The notes beneath the pieces are model-generated. The model saw only the letters and a list, made by a program, of their open reading frames with translations. It made no database searches and was not told the DNA's origin. The translations under genes and the position numbers were made by a program. From Edaphobacter sp. (lineage in GTDB: Bacteria; Acidobacteriota; Terriglobia; Terriglobales; Acidobacteriaceae): a stretch of 64,000 bases of DNA. The stretch is taken from the NCBI RefSeq assembly GCF_028283685.1, contig NZ_JAPWKF010000008.1, forward strand, positions 124,001 through 188,000, written 5' to 3'. Every line of letters begins with the position of its first letter. The stretch's first letter is position 1. This document shows, one piece after another, positions 1-8,275 of the stretch.

Positions 1-1
1 G

Positions 2-301
2 CGTCTGACGGATACGACCTATCCTCCGATGGGCGAGCGATTCCGTCTGAAAGCGGACTTCGACATCTCGGGCTACTCCAAGGAGAACCAGGTCATCCTG
101 AAGGGCCTGAAGAAGTACGGCATGATTCTGTCGGATAACGGTGGACCGTGGTTTATCATCGGCGAACCGGACAAGCGTTGGAGCGACGGCGATCTGAATA
201 AGTTGAAGGCCATCAAGGGCGAAGACTTTGAGGCGGTCGATGAGTCGGACTGGCAGATGCATGCCGATTCGGGGCGAGTCGATCCCGTAGCCCTGCGGTA
301 A
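2..301 (+). CDS. C-terminal fragment of a protein of unknown function
   Basis: The frame is open from the window edge, so these are the last 99 codons of a gene that begins upstream. The visible part is a soluble segment containing KKYGMILSDNGGPWFI and a short acidic tail. It resembles the conserved C-terminus of secreted proteins of unknown function that I recall from Acidobacteria and Actinobacteria. The ATG at 29 is unlikely to be the start, because plausible protein sequence (YPPMGERFRLK) runs through it in frame. The next gene starts 36 bp downstream on the same strand, so the two could share a transcript. No function can be assigned. Confidence 0.6.
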   Translation, partial: RLTDTTYPPMGERFRLKADFDISGYSKENQVILKGLKKYGMILSDNGGPWFIIGEPDKRWSDGDLNKLKAIKGEDFEAVDESDWQMHADSGRVDPVALR

Positions 302-337
302 GGCGTCCAGCGAAACTTTTAGCGGCAGGAGAGATTG

Positions 338-598
338 ATGGCTCACATCGAAAGCTATACGTGTGACGTGTGTGGCACCAAGAAGGAGACCGATGGCTGG
401 TGGCTGGCGTGGGTGGATTGCTTTCCGGGACTTAGCCCGGAGCAGGACCAGCCCCTGATCAAGCTGACGCGGTGGCAGGGACATCATGCGCACTCCGACG
501 GTGTAAAGCACCTGTGCGGTGCGCGCTGCGCGGGAACGATGATGGATCGCTGGATGGCGAATCAGCACGAGGACCCCGAGGCCCACTGCGAGCACTAG
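338..598 (+). CDS. Small hypothetical protein with Cys/His pairs
   Basis: An 86-residue soluble protein. It has an N-terminal CDVC pair and a later HLCGARC motif, with a His-rich stretch between them (HHAHSDGVKH), which together look like a structural zinc site. There is no signal peptide or membrane segment. The ATG at 338 is preferred over the TTG at 335 because AGGAGAG sits about five bases upstream of it. The gene faces the LolA-like gene, and a strong hairpin lies between them. I do not recognise a named family; the zinc binding is inferred from the Cys and His spacing alone. Confidence 0.65.
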   Translation: MAHIESYTCDVCGTKKETDGWWLAWVDCFPGLSPEQDQPLIKLTRWQGHHAHSDGVKHLCGARCAGTMMDRWMANQHEDPEAHCEH

Positions 599-633
599 GC
601 AAAGAGATCAACTGAAGGAATTGACTGAAATAA

Positions 634-668
634 AAGAGGGGAGAGGCCGAATGGCTTCTCCCCCTCTT
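634..668. terminator. Bidirectional intrinsic terminator
   Basis: A near-perfect inverted repeat pairs 634-648 with 653-668 around a GAAT loop, with one bulged C. The minus-strand transcript continues into TTTTATTT, so it best serves the minus-strand gene at 689-1672. It lies between two convergent genes. Confidence 0.75.
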
Positions 669-688
669 CATTGGCCGCTACGTGCCGG

Positions 689-1672
689 TTAGTGCTGCGG
701 GGCCGCCGGCTGCTGCTGTTGTGGCTGCTGCTGGTTCTGATTGTCCGGCGTGGCCTTGTTGTTGGTGATGTCTTCGCCGTTGTAGATGATGCGGCTGGTG
801 GCGCGGAACTGCTTGTAGTCGGTGTAGCGCACGATGTTGCGCATGTGCACGTCGTCGGAGGTGGCACCGTTGGCCGCGGGGAAGTGGAGGACACCCTCGG
901 CCTTGGTGTAGGTGGGGAACCAGTACTTGCCGTCGACCTGCTCGTAATAGGTGGTGAAGGGGGGCTGGAGGTCGGCATGTCCGCGGCGGGTGTCCTGGGG
1001 GACGGTCTCTCCGTTGACGAGGACGATCTGGTAGTCCTGCTGATCGACCCAGACCTTGCCCTGGAAGTAGTGTTTGCCCTTCTCGAGGGTTCTGGGACCG
1101 GCTGAGAAGACGTAGGTGTCGAGTTCATCGACCTTCTGGCGTCCGAGGTACTTGATGTCGTACTGCGACATCTCTTCGGCGGTGAGGACGAAGGGGAGGC
1201 GGTGTTCGACTTCGTCCATGTCGGCGGGCGTCATGATGACGCGTTCGAGGGTATTCTGCGGGGCGAAGACGACGTGCTCTTCGCGGCGGCCGTCCTTGCT
1301 GAAGGTGATGTCGGTGACCTGCTGGTACTCGCCGTCGGGCCGGTTGTTGTCTTCGGAGATGGTCTGGATCTTCACACTCTGGCGGAAGATGTAGTTCTGC
1401 CGGGCGCGGTTGAACTCGCTCTCGCGCTCGCCGAATTTGCGGATGAGCTCGTCGACGGTGATGCCGGTGGGCGGCGCGGGATCGAGGCGGCCGAAGCCGT
1501 CGCTGTCATCGGCCGCAGCCGCTGCGTACAAATTTGGGACACCCGCGAAGGCCGCAAGGGGAGCCGCCGATAGCGAGAGTACCGTGGCAGCGACAACTGT
1601 CCGCAGAAGAGCGCGAGTCGTGGCAGAGGTCGGCAGAGAGTGTGCGGGCGAGCTGTTCAGCGACTTTTTCAT
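689..1672 (-). CDS. Secreted LolA/outer-membrane-lipoprotein-sorting-like protein
   Basis: A 327-residue protein with a long signal-peptide region (hydrophobic core near residues 24-45, ending near AAPLAAFA). The mature part has alternating short beta strands typical of LolA/LolB-like folds: FRQSVKIQTI, VTDITFSKDGRREEHVVF, YVFSAGPRTLEKGKHYFQGKVWVD, and a closing strand with YWFPTYTKAEG. The last 25 residues are very rich in Gln, Asn and Pro and probably disordered. Many Acidobacteria carry such proteins without a known role. The fold is inferred from strand pattern; a lipid or lipoprotein carrier role is a guess. Confidence 0.7.
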   Translation of the reverse strand: MKKSLNSSPAHSLPTSATTRALLRTVVAATVLSLSAAPLAAFAGVPNLYAAAAADDSDGFGRLDPAPPTGITVDELIRKFGERESEFNRARQNYIFRQSVKIQTISEDNNRPDGEYQQVTDITFSKDGRREEHVVFAPQNTLERVIMTPADMDEVEHRLPFVLTAEEMSQYDIKYLGRQKVDELDTYVFSAGPRTLEKGKHYFQGKVWVDQQDYQIVLVNGETVPQDTRRGHADLQPPFTTYYEQVDGKYWFPTYTKAEGVLHFPAANGATSDDVHMRNIVRYTDYKQFRATSRIIYNGEDITNNKATPDNQNQQQPQQQQPAAPQH

Positions 1673-1747
1673 GGGCTTCTCAGGCGGCGGAGCGTTTCGT
1701 CTCCCCTGCTCTTATAAGGATAGACGCGACGGGAGGAGGTTTGGTTG

Positions 1748-2446
1748 ATGGTCCGGAGCCTGGCAGTGGGGATGGCGGGGATGTGGATGCCGGCGGTCTT
1801 TGGGATCGTGACCGTGGGGCTGCTGGGAGCGATCGGGGTGTTGCGGGGGCATCTGGCGGCGGAGCGGAGGTCGTTTCGACGGGAGCGCCGGTATCGCGAG
1901 GAGATGGAGGCATATGTACGCCTGGACCCACGGATCGGGGCGACGGGTGAGCGCGCCGAGATGGCAGCCAGGGTGTGCGTGGCGATCTCCGGCAAGAGCC
2001 AGTTTCGGCGTGTGGCGATGCTGCTGCGGGACGCGGAGGCGCGGCTCTACGTGGCAGCTCATGCGGAGATGGAGCCAGATGTGCTGGAGGCCGTGCGCCA
2101 GTGGGCGGAGGTGGCGCAGCAGAGAGAGCTGAGCGGAGGCCTGTCGGCGGGGATACGGCTGGGGGTAAGGAGCCTGGTGGTCTGCTTTGGCGAGCCGGCC
2201 GGCCGCGGGGTGGTGGTGCCGGTCTGGATGGAGGGCTCGCGGGTGGCGGGGGCGCTGGTGGTGATGGCGTCGAGCGTGCTGGAGGTGCGGCGGCGGGATG
2301 CGCACGAGGCGGTGGTGGCGCTGGAGGCGCTGGCGACGAAGCTGGGCCGCTCGATGGAGCGGTCGGAGATGCTGATGCGAGCGGTGGAGCTGCCGGTCGC
2401 CGAAGTGGTTCGGAGCCAGTCGGCGGTGATCGGCGAGGTTGCCTGA
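1748..2446 (+). CDS. Membrane-anchored protein with a GAF-like region
   Basis: A 232-residue protein with one N-terminal membrane segment (about residues 8-33), a basic stretch with many Arg, then a soluble domain of about 170 residues. That domain (FRRVAMLLRDAEARLYVAAHAEM, then VVVPVWMEGSRVAGALVVM) has the strand-helix pattern of a GAF sensor domain. No GGDEF, kinase or HTH output domain follows. GGAGGAG about ten bases upstream supports the ATG at 1748. It lies 100 bp upstream of the S9 peptidase. The GAF call is by pattern only, and no ligand can be proposed. Confidence 0.55.
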   Translation: MVRSLAVGMAGMWMPAVFGIVTVGLLGAIGVLRGHLAAERRSFRRERRYREEMEAYVRLDPRIGATGERAEMAARVCVAISGKSQFRRVAMLLRDAEARLYVAAHAEMEPDVLEAVRQWAEVAQQRELSGGLSAGIRLGVRSLVVCFGEPAGRGVVVPVWMEGSRVAGALVVMASSVLEVRRRDAHEAVVALEALATKLGRSMERSEMLMRAVELPVAEVVRSQSAVIGEVA

Positions 2447-2546
2447 TCTATCGGTGGGGAGGGAGTTAGCGTGGTTCCTCCACGACGGTGCGAAGGCGTA
2501 GGAAGTGGGGAGGGTGGGATAGACTTACGCCGGGAGAGACGGCGCG

Positions 2547-4814
2547 ATGAGGATGTTTCTGGGTTCGTTGGCCGCGGCGGTGGTGCTGTCGGCTGGGCTT
2601 CATGCAGGTGCGGTTGGGCCGGTGGGCAACGCTGCGGCAGCACAGGACGATGAGTCGACAGGCGGCAGGCGTGCCATAACGTTTCAGGATCTGCAGCGGA
2701 TGAGGCGGCTGGGCGATCCGCAGATCTCCCCCGGCGGCAAGTGGGTGATGTTCTCTTCGGTGGATGTGGATCTGAAGGCGAACAAGAAGACCTCGCACCT
2801 GTGGGTAGTTCCGCTAGATGTGGCGGCGACGGGGCCGGGCAAGGAGCGGCAGATCACCTTCTGGAAGGAAGGGGAGAGCGGCGGACGGTTCTCGCCGGAT
2901 GGCAGGCGAATCCTGTTTATCTCGGCTGATGGCGGAACGTCGTCGCAGATCTTTCTGGCGGATTGGAACGAGGCGGAAGGGAAGATCGGTTCGCCGAAGA
3001 AGCTGACGCACGTGAGCACGGAGGCGGATGGCGCGGTCTGGTCGCCGGACTCGGCGCGGATATTGTTTACGTCGCGGGTTTATCCGGAGTGCTCGGACGA
3101 GTCGTCGTGGCTGGACGAGGATAGCTGCAACAAGCGCCGCGACGATGCTGCTGCGGCGAGCCCGGTGAAGGCGATGGCCTTCGATCATCTTCTGTATCGG
3201 CACTGGGACCACTATGTCGGGCCGAAGCGCAGTCATGTGCTGGTGGTGAGTGCCACAGACGGCAATGCGGTGCGTGACCTGACGCCGAAGCGCGATGTGG
3301 GAGATGCCGAGGCCCCGACGTTTTCGCTGGGCGGCCCAGTGGGCTATGCGTGGGCGCCGGATTCTCACGAGATCGCGTATGTCGCCAACCTCGACCTGGT
3401 GCCTGCGGCGAGCACGAATAACGACGTGTTCACGCTGAAGCTGGATGAGCAGGGCGCGAAGCCGGTGCGCGTGTCGTCGAGCCCGGGTAGCGATGATGCT
3501 CCGGCGTATTCACCCGATGGACACTGGCTGGCATTCCGTTCACAGGCGCGGGCGGGCTATGAGAGCGACCGCTTCCGTCTGGTGGTCTTCGACCGCACGG
3601 CGGCAGGGAGCGCGGGTGGATCGGAGGTGACGGCGCCGAAGGAGATTCTGCCGCGCTTCGATCGCTGGGTGGATGAGTTTGTGTGGGCGCCGAACTCGAA
3701 GACGATTTACTTTGCCAGCGGAGAGATGGGCGACGAGAACATCCTGTCGGTGGGCGTCGACCTGCCGGAGGCGACGGCGATTGCCAACAGGGCGGAGTAC
3801 GGCGAGCTGCAGGTGTCGAAGGATGGCCGCGCGATTGTGACGTCGATGATGACGGTGCGGGCTCCGGCCGCGATCTCGTCGATTGCACTGGATGAGGAGG
3901 GGCATGGCGGCGCACCGGTGGTGCGTTTGACGCACATGAACGATGCGGTGCTGAGCGAGTTGGAGATGCCGAAGATGGAGAGCTTCATGTTTCCCGGAGC
4001 AGAGAAGACGACGGTAGAGGGCTTCCTGATTCGTCCGCCGCACTTCGATGCGACGAAGAAGTATCCGGTGAAGTTTCTGATCCACGGCGGACCGCAGGGA
4101 GCGTGGGGGAATGCGTGGAGCTATCGCTGGAACCCGGAGCTGATGGCGGCGTCGGGCTACGTGGTGGTGATGGTGAATCCGCGCGGATCGACCGGCTATG
4201 GGCAGAGCTTCATTGACGGTGTGAATGGCGACTGGGGCGGTAAGGCCTACGTCGACCTGATGAAGGGTTTGGACTACGCGGAGGAGCACTACGGCTTTAT
4301 CGACAAGACGCGGGAGTGCGCGCTGGGCGGCAGCTACGGCGGCTTCATGGCGAACTGGATGCTGACGCACACGAACCGGTTTGCGTGCATTGTGACGCAC
4401 GATGGCATGTTCAATCCGCAGTCTGCCTACGGCACCACAGAAGAGCTGTGGTTCAACGAGTGGGAGTTCCGCGCACCCGGCGACAAGGAGCCGGGACAGC
4501 CGTGGCGCTACTTCGATAAGCCGGTGGCGAGCGATCCGTTCCGCAAGTGGTCGCCGATGCTCTCGATCAGGAATGCGAAGACGCCGACACTCGTGATTCA
4601 TGGGCAGAAGGACTATCGGCTGGACGTGAGCGAGGCGCTGCAGCTGTTTACGGCGCTGCAGCGGCAGGGCGTGCCGTCGCGGATGCTGTACTTTCCCGAT
4701 GAGGGGCACTGGGTGTTGAAGCCGCAGAACTCGCAGCGATGGTACGACGAGGTGGGCGAGTGGTGCGATAAGTGGACCAAGTCCAATACTTACTCGACGG
4801 GGATGGGGCAGTGA
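2547..4814 (+). CDS. S9-family prolyl-oligopeptidase-type peptidase
   Basis: A 755-residue secreted or periplasmic serine peptidase that probably hydrolyses short peptides. The order is: signal peptide (residues 1 to about 32), a WD40-like beta propeller with repeated SPDGR/SPDSA blades (about 50-470), then a C-terminal alpha/beta-hydrolase domain. The catalytic triad can be placed: Ser596 in GGSYGGF, Asp689 in GQKDYR, His721 in DEGHWV. The oxyanion-side motif HGGP is also present. The length and layout fit dipeptidyl-peptidase IV/acylaminoacyl-peptidase relatives. Its stop codon overlaps the recX start by one base, so the two are translationally coupled. Confidence 0.92.
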   Translation: MRMFLGSLAAAVVLSAGLHAGAVGPVGNAAAAQDDESTGGRRAITFQDLQRMRRLGDPQISPGGKWVMFSSVDVDLKANKKTSHLWVVPLDVAATGPGKERQITFWKEGESGGRFSPDGRRILFISADGGTSSQIFLADWNEAEGKIGSPKKLTHVSTEADGAVWSPDSARILFTSRVYPECSDESSWLDEDSCNKRRDDAAAASPVKAMAFDHLLYRHWDHYVGPKRSHVLVVSATDGNAVRDLTPKRDVGDAEAPTFSLGGPVGYAWAPDSHEIAYVANLDLVPAASTNNDVFTLKLDEQGAKPVRVSSSPGSDDAPAYSPDGHWLAFRSQARAGYESDRFRLVVFDRTAAGSAGGSEVTAPKEILPRFDRWVDEFVWAPNSKTIYFASGEMGDENILSVGVDLPEATAIANRAEYGELQVSKDGRAIVTSMMTVRAPAAISSIALDEEGHGGAPVVRLTHMNDAVLSELEMPKMESFMFPGAEKTTVEGFLIRPPHFDATKKYPVKFLIHGGPQGAWGNAWSYRWNPELMAASGYVVVMVNPRGSTGYGQSFIDGVNGDWGGKAYVDLMKGLDYAEEHYGFIDKTRECALGGSYGGFMANWMLTHTNRFACIVTHDGMFNPQSAYGTTEELWFNEWEFRAPGDKEPGQPWRYFDKPVASDPFRKWSPMLSIRNAKTPTLVIHGQKDYRLDVSEALQLFTALQRQGVPSRMLYFPDEGHWVLKPQNSQRWYDEVGEWCDKWTKSNTYSTGMGQ

Positions 4815-5374
4815 TGGCGTTTGCGCGGGCAAAAAAAAGAGAGCCGCTGAACGAAGCGGCTCTCTTTGATTACGCGGTTGGTGCGCTGGCGCGGAAGATG
4901 CGCACGGTGTACGACCTGAAGAAGTTGATGAAAGCTCGCGCGGAAGAGGGTGCGGCGGGTGAAGCAGCGATGGATCGCATTATTGCTCGGCTGAAGGAGT
5001 TGAAGTACCTGAGCGACACGCGTTTTGCCTCGGACTATGCGCGGCTGCGCAAGGAGAATGAAAAGTTCGGCAAGAGGCGGGTGCAGCAGGGGCTGACCCA
5101 GAAGGGCGTGCAGAAGGAGCTGATCGCGTCGACCCTGGAGAAAGAGTACGGCGACACGGATGAGGTGGTGCTGGCGCGGGAATATGTCGCTCGCAAGCGG
5201 ATGAAAAAGCCTGAGGGGGTGGATGCGAAGAAGCAGGCGGTGCGGGTGATGGGGCGGCTACAGCGCGCAGGATTCTCGGCTGGGACGGTATTCAAAGTGC
5301 TGCGGGAGTGGGATGTCGAGGTGGATGAGTCAGTGGGTGAGGATGATGACGCTTTCGCGGCAGCGGATGAATAG
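4814..5374 (+). CDS. recX: RecX-like recombination regulator
   Basis: A 186-residue protein with the three-helix repeats of RecX: LFDYAVGALARKMRTVYDLKKLM, then LKELKYLSDTRFASDYARLR, then a third repeat ending RLQRAGFSAGTVFKVLREW. RecX binds RecA filaments and modulates RecA. The C-terminus is acidic (EDDDAFAAADE). The start at 4814 overlaps the peptidase stop (TGATG). A 13-bp perfect stem-loop lies in codons 8-18 and looks like a terminator. recX is usually near recA, but recA is not in this window, so the coupling to a peptidase is unusual. Confidence 0.88.
   Translation: MAFARAKKREPLNEAALFDYAVGALARKMRTVYDLKKLMKARAEEGAAGEAAMDRIIARLKELKYLSDTRFASDYARLRKENEKFGKRRVQQGLTQKGVQKELIASTLEKEYGDTDEVVLAREYVARKRMKKPEGVDAKKQAVRVMGRLQRAGFSAGTVFKVLREWDVEVDESVGEDDDAFAAADE
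4836..4867 (+). other. Terminator-like hairpin inside the recX coding start
   Basis: A perfect 13-bp stem (4836-4848 with 4855-4867) closes a six-base loop. It is preceded by a run of eight A and ends in CTCTTT. It lies wholly inside recX codons, just after the overlap with the peptidase stop. By shape it could stop or pause transcription after the peptidase, or mask early recX codons. Confidence 0.6.
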
Positions 5375-5426
5375 AAGCAAATTCCTCCGCTGCGCTGCGG
5401 GATGCAAATTCAATGCCTGGAGAACC

Positions 5427-5618
5427 TTAGACTGCTCGCAGGATGCGGGCGGGTAGATAGAAGAGCGCTGCGATCAGTTCGAAGGTGCCCCCTACGACGA
5501 CGCCGACGAGGCGGAAAGGGAGCAGGATCAGCCAGATCAGCGGGTACAGCATGAGCGCGACGATGGCCAGGGGCCAGCAGGTAACGAGCAGGATGCAGAA
5601 GAGGAGTAGCTTGATCAT
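5427..5618 (-). CDS. Small hydrophobic membrane protein
   Basis: A 63-residue, almost entirely hydrophobic protein with two likely membrane helices (about residues 3-28 and 33-56). The sequence starts MIKLLLFCILLVTCWPLAI and ends in a short basic tail. The start at 5618 is set by AGGAGAGA upstream and by the divergent DUF429 gene. No named family is recognised. It could be a small inner-membrane protein or regulatory peptide. Confidence 0.6.
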   Translation of the reverse strand: MIKLLLFCILLVTCWPLAIVALMLYPLIWLILLPFRLVGVVVGGTFELIAALFYLPARILRAV

Positions 5619-5692
5619 CGGTGTGTGTCTCTCCTGAAGAGGAATACGCTGGGTGGCGCGGAAAGTTCCGCACGGTGGATGATGATGGTGGG

Positions 5693-6610
5693 ATGGCGGC
5701 GGGCAACTTAGAACGGATTGTGGCGGTGGATTGGTCGGGCCGCGTCGATGCGGCCGGGCAGCGGCGGCATATCTGGGCCGGGGTTTGGACCGCGGGTAAG
5801 GTGACGCTGGAGGCGGGACGGACACGCGGCGAGCTGACGGACTGGCTGATTGCGATGGCGCGGGAGACTCCGCGGATGGTGGTGAGTCTTGATTGCTGCT
5901 TCAGCTTTCCGGCGTGGTTTCTGGCGGAGCATGACTGCGCCACGGTCTTCGAGTTCTGGCGGAAGGTTGCGGAGGGGCAGGGGGAGCGCTGGCTGGCGCG
6001 TGAGTGCGAAGAGGTGGCTCGCGATGTCAGATTCTGGGGCGCTCCGCATAAGCGGCCGGAGGAGTTCTGCGGGGAGAACCTGCATCGGTCGATGAGATTC
6101 ACGGACATGGACAACAAGATCACGCCGAAGATGCTTGCGGGCGATCCGGAGCGGGCGGCGAAGGTGCGCGGCATTACGCCGAAGTCGCCGTTTCAGATAG
6201 GCGGGTCGGGGAGCGTGGGGACGGGGAGCCTGCGGGCGATGCCGTCTCTGCTGAAGCTGCACGAGGCGGGATTTTGTGTGTGGCCGTTTGAGCCGTCGCA
6301 CCTGAATGCGAACAAGCCGCAGCCGTTGCTGGTGGAGATGTACACGCGGCTGATGACGGGTGCGGTGAAGAAGAGTAATGCCGAGGCGCGGAAGGCTTAT
6401 CTGGCGGCGAGGAAGAAGACAGATGCGGTGTATGCCGGGCTATCGCGTGGGGTGGTGGCGAAGGCTCGGGGGAGTGAAGATGCATTCGATGCCCTGGTGA
6501 GCTGTTTGGAGATGGTGCGGTGGAAGGATGAGTTCGTCGGGTTGAAGGCTACGAAGGATGAGGTGCTGCGGCTGGAGGGGATTACCTGGCGGGCGGGGAT
6601 TGGCGTTTAG
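5693..6610 (+). CDS. DUF429-like predicted nuclease
   Basis: A 305-residue soluble protein. The N-terminus IVAVDWSGR and the later VVSLDCCFSFP strand place acidic residues as in RNase H-fold DUF429 proteins; a C-terminal EDAFDALVSCLEM helix supplies a further acidic pair. Family activity is predicted from fold, not established. The ATG at 5693 is chosen because an upstream in-frame start at 5621 would overlap the divergent promoter region of the small membrane protein. Nothing nearby suggests a specific substrate. Confidence 0.65.
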   Translation: MAAGNLERIVAVDWSGRVDAAGQRRHIWAGVWTAGKVTLEAGRTRGELTDWLIAMARETPRMVVSLDCCFSFPAWFLAEHDCATVFEFWRKVAEGQGERWLARECEEVARDVRFWGAPHKRPEEFCGENLHRSMRFTDMDNKITPKMLAGDPERAAKVRGITPKSPFQIGGSGSVGTGSLRAMPSLLKLHEAGFCVWPFEPSHLNANKPQPLLVEMYTRLMTGAVKKSNAEARKAYLAARKKTDAVYAGLSRGVVAKARGSEDAFDALVSCLEMVRWKDEFVGLKATKDEVLRLEGITWRAGIGV

Positions 6611-6684
6611 AAGAGCCAGAAGCGTTTCGGCTGCGGAGGAATGCCAATTTTCGTGGGTCATGGTTTGTGCTCCGCAACTAACCG

Positions 6685-8250
6685 TCACTGGGGCGTGACG
6701 GTTAGTTTGAGCTTGTGCATATCGGTATAGGTAAGGACGAAGGAATCGCCTTCTTTGTAGTACGTGGAGGGTTTTACGTCGAAGGATTTCTGGTCGCCTT
6801 CGATGGCGACGGTTAGCCCAGGTAGCGTCCACTTGGTGGCGGTGAGGTCTTCGAGTTTGGTGCCTTCGGCTTTCAGGCGGATAGTGATGGTGCCGTCGGT
6901 GGCGATCGTCATGGTGGTGTGGTCGACATCGACGTTGATCTTTGGCGATTGCCAGACGTAGAACCAGCCGATGGAGCCCGTGGGGATGCGCCACTGCGCG
7001 GTGGCGGGGTGGAACTGCGTGTCGTGCGGAGCGTCCTTGGTGAGCTTGGTGTCTTCGCCGCCGAGGATGATCTTGTTGCCGATCCAGGCGGTAGCGCTGC
7101 GATCGTCTGTGATCTGGCGGCGGACCATGTGTTCGCCGGAGAAGGTTGTCATCTTGGCGAGTGCGGCGGCGGACGGGTTGGCGCCGAGCACGGCGATGTG
7201 CGGGGCGAACCAGAGGTCACCGAGGTGGTCGGTGTTGGCGTCGGGGATGGGGAGGGGAGCCTTGTCGGCGGGCAGGAGCGCGCGCATCCAGACGCCGGTG
7301 TAGGCGACGTAGGTCTCCATATCCATGCCGTAGGAGCGGTCGTAGGGACCGGCGATGTTGCGGAGGCCGGGCTGGTAGAAGTCGGCGATGTCGTCCCAGA
7401 GATGGCCTTCGATGTTGCGGCCTGCTTCGCGGATCTCGGCGGTGGAGCCGTAGCTGCGCCAGAGGGCGAGGCCGAAGAGATCGGTGCCGTAGTAGGTGGG
7501 CGAGTTGTACTCCTCGAAGGAGTTGTAGAGGTGGTAGAGGCGGGAGACCTCGCGTATCCAGGCGGAAGACTTCTGCTTCCACTCGTCGTTGTTGTCGTGG
7601 TTGGCGGCGAAGTCCCAGAGAGCGCCGTACATGAGCGCGATGTTGGAGTAGCTGGGTTTGAGGCGGCCCTGCTTCATCTCTCCGGTGATGGCAGTATCGA
7701 TGGCCTTGTACATGTTGAGGGCGACGCTGGCGGGGATGCGCTCGGGGTACTCGATGAGGATGAGCTCGAAGGTGGTGCCGATGAAGACGCGCCAGTTGGG
7801 ATCGTAGTTGGCCCACATGACGGTGTGTTCGCCTGCGGGGTCGGGCTCTTCGGGGGTGCGGCGGAAGGTGCCGTACCAGGGCGTGGACTGGTCGAGAAAC
7901 TGCTCTTTGAGGACGGCGTTGAGCGCGTCGGCGGCGCGCTCGCGGTCGCCCTTGCCATCACGCATCAGCAGGCCGAGGGCGTAGTTGCTGGTCTCGCGGA
8001 CCATGTAGCGTGCGCGACGGCCGGTATCGGCGTGTCCGCTGAAGCCTGTTGGGGCACGGACGAGGTGAGCGTCGGCGTCCCAGGAATCGTCCATGGACTT
8101 CATGGCGGCGTCGAAGATGCTGCGGGTGTTGGGCGGAAGCTTGTCGATGCTGACGTTACGGGCATGCGGCGCGGCGGCGTGGAGGAGCGGGGCGGAGAAC
8201 GTGGCGAGAGCCACCACGAGGGTGATGGCTCTCTGTGTCAAAGACGGCAT
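6685..8250 (-). CDS. Secreted alpha-toroid-like protein, possible glycan-active enzyme
   Basis: A 521-residue protein with a clear signal peptide (residues 1-26, ending LLHAAA). The mature region is mainly helical with many Trp and Tyr (NYALGLLMRDGKG, SPTYYGTDLFGLALWRSYG, DRSYGMDMETYVAYTGVWMRAL), followed by a beta-rich C-terminal domain from about residue 400 (GSIGWFYVWQSPKINVDVD). This helix-then-sheet layout resembles polysaccharide lyases of the heparinase/alginate-lyase type, but I see no motif that proves it. It lies 25 bp downstream of the TonB receptor on the same strand, so the receptor may import what it releases or binds. Confidence 0.6.
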   Translation of the reverse strand: MPSLTQRAITLVVALATFSAPLLHAAAPHARNVSIDKLPPNTRSIFDAAMKSMDDSWDADAHLVRAPTGFSGHADTGRRARYMVRETSNYALGLLMRDGKGDRERAADALNAVLKEQFLDQSTPWYGTFRRTPEEPDPAGEHTVMWANYDPNWRVFIGTTFELILIEYPERIPASVALNMYKAIDTAITGEMKQGRLKPSYSNIALMYGALWDFAANHDNNDEWKQKSSAWIREVSRLYHLYNSFEEYNSPTYYGTDLFGLALWRSYGSTAEIREAGRNIEGHLWDDIADFYQPGLRNIAGPYDRSYGMDMETYVAYTGVWMRALLPADKAPLPIPDANTDHLGDLWFAPHIAVLGANPSAAALAKMTTFSGEHMVRRQITDDRSATAWIGNKIILGGEDTKLTKDAPHDTQFHPATAQWRIPTGSIGWFYVWQSPKINVDVDHTTMTIATDGTITIRLKAEGTKLEDLTATKWTLPGLTVAIEGDQKSFDVKPSTYYKEGDSFVLTYTDMHKLKLTVTPQ

Positions 8251-8275
8251 GTGGATCAGTCCTCGTGTTCAGAGA

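Noticed and set aside
3540..4832. A 430-codon open frame opposite the S9 peptidase
   Set aside because: Shadow of a gene whose catalytic triad is visible on the other strand.
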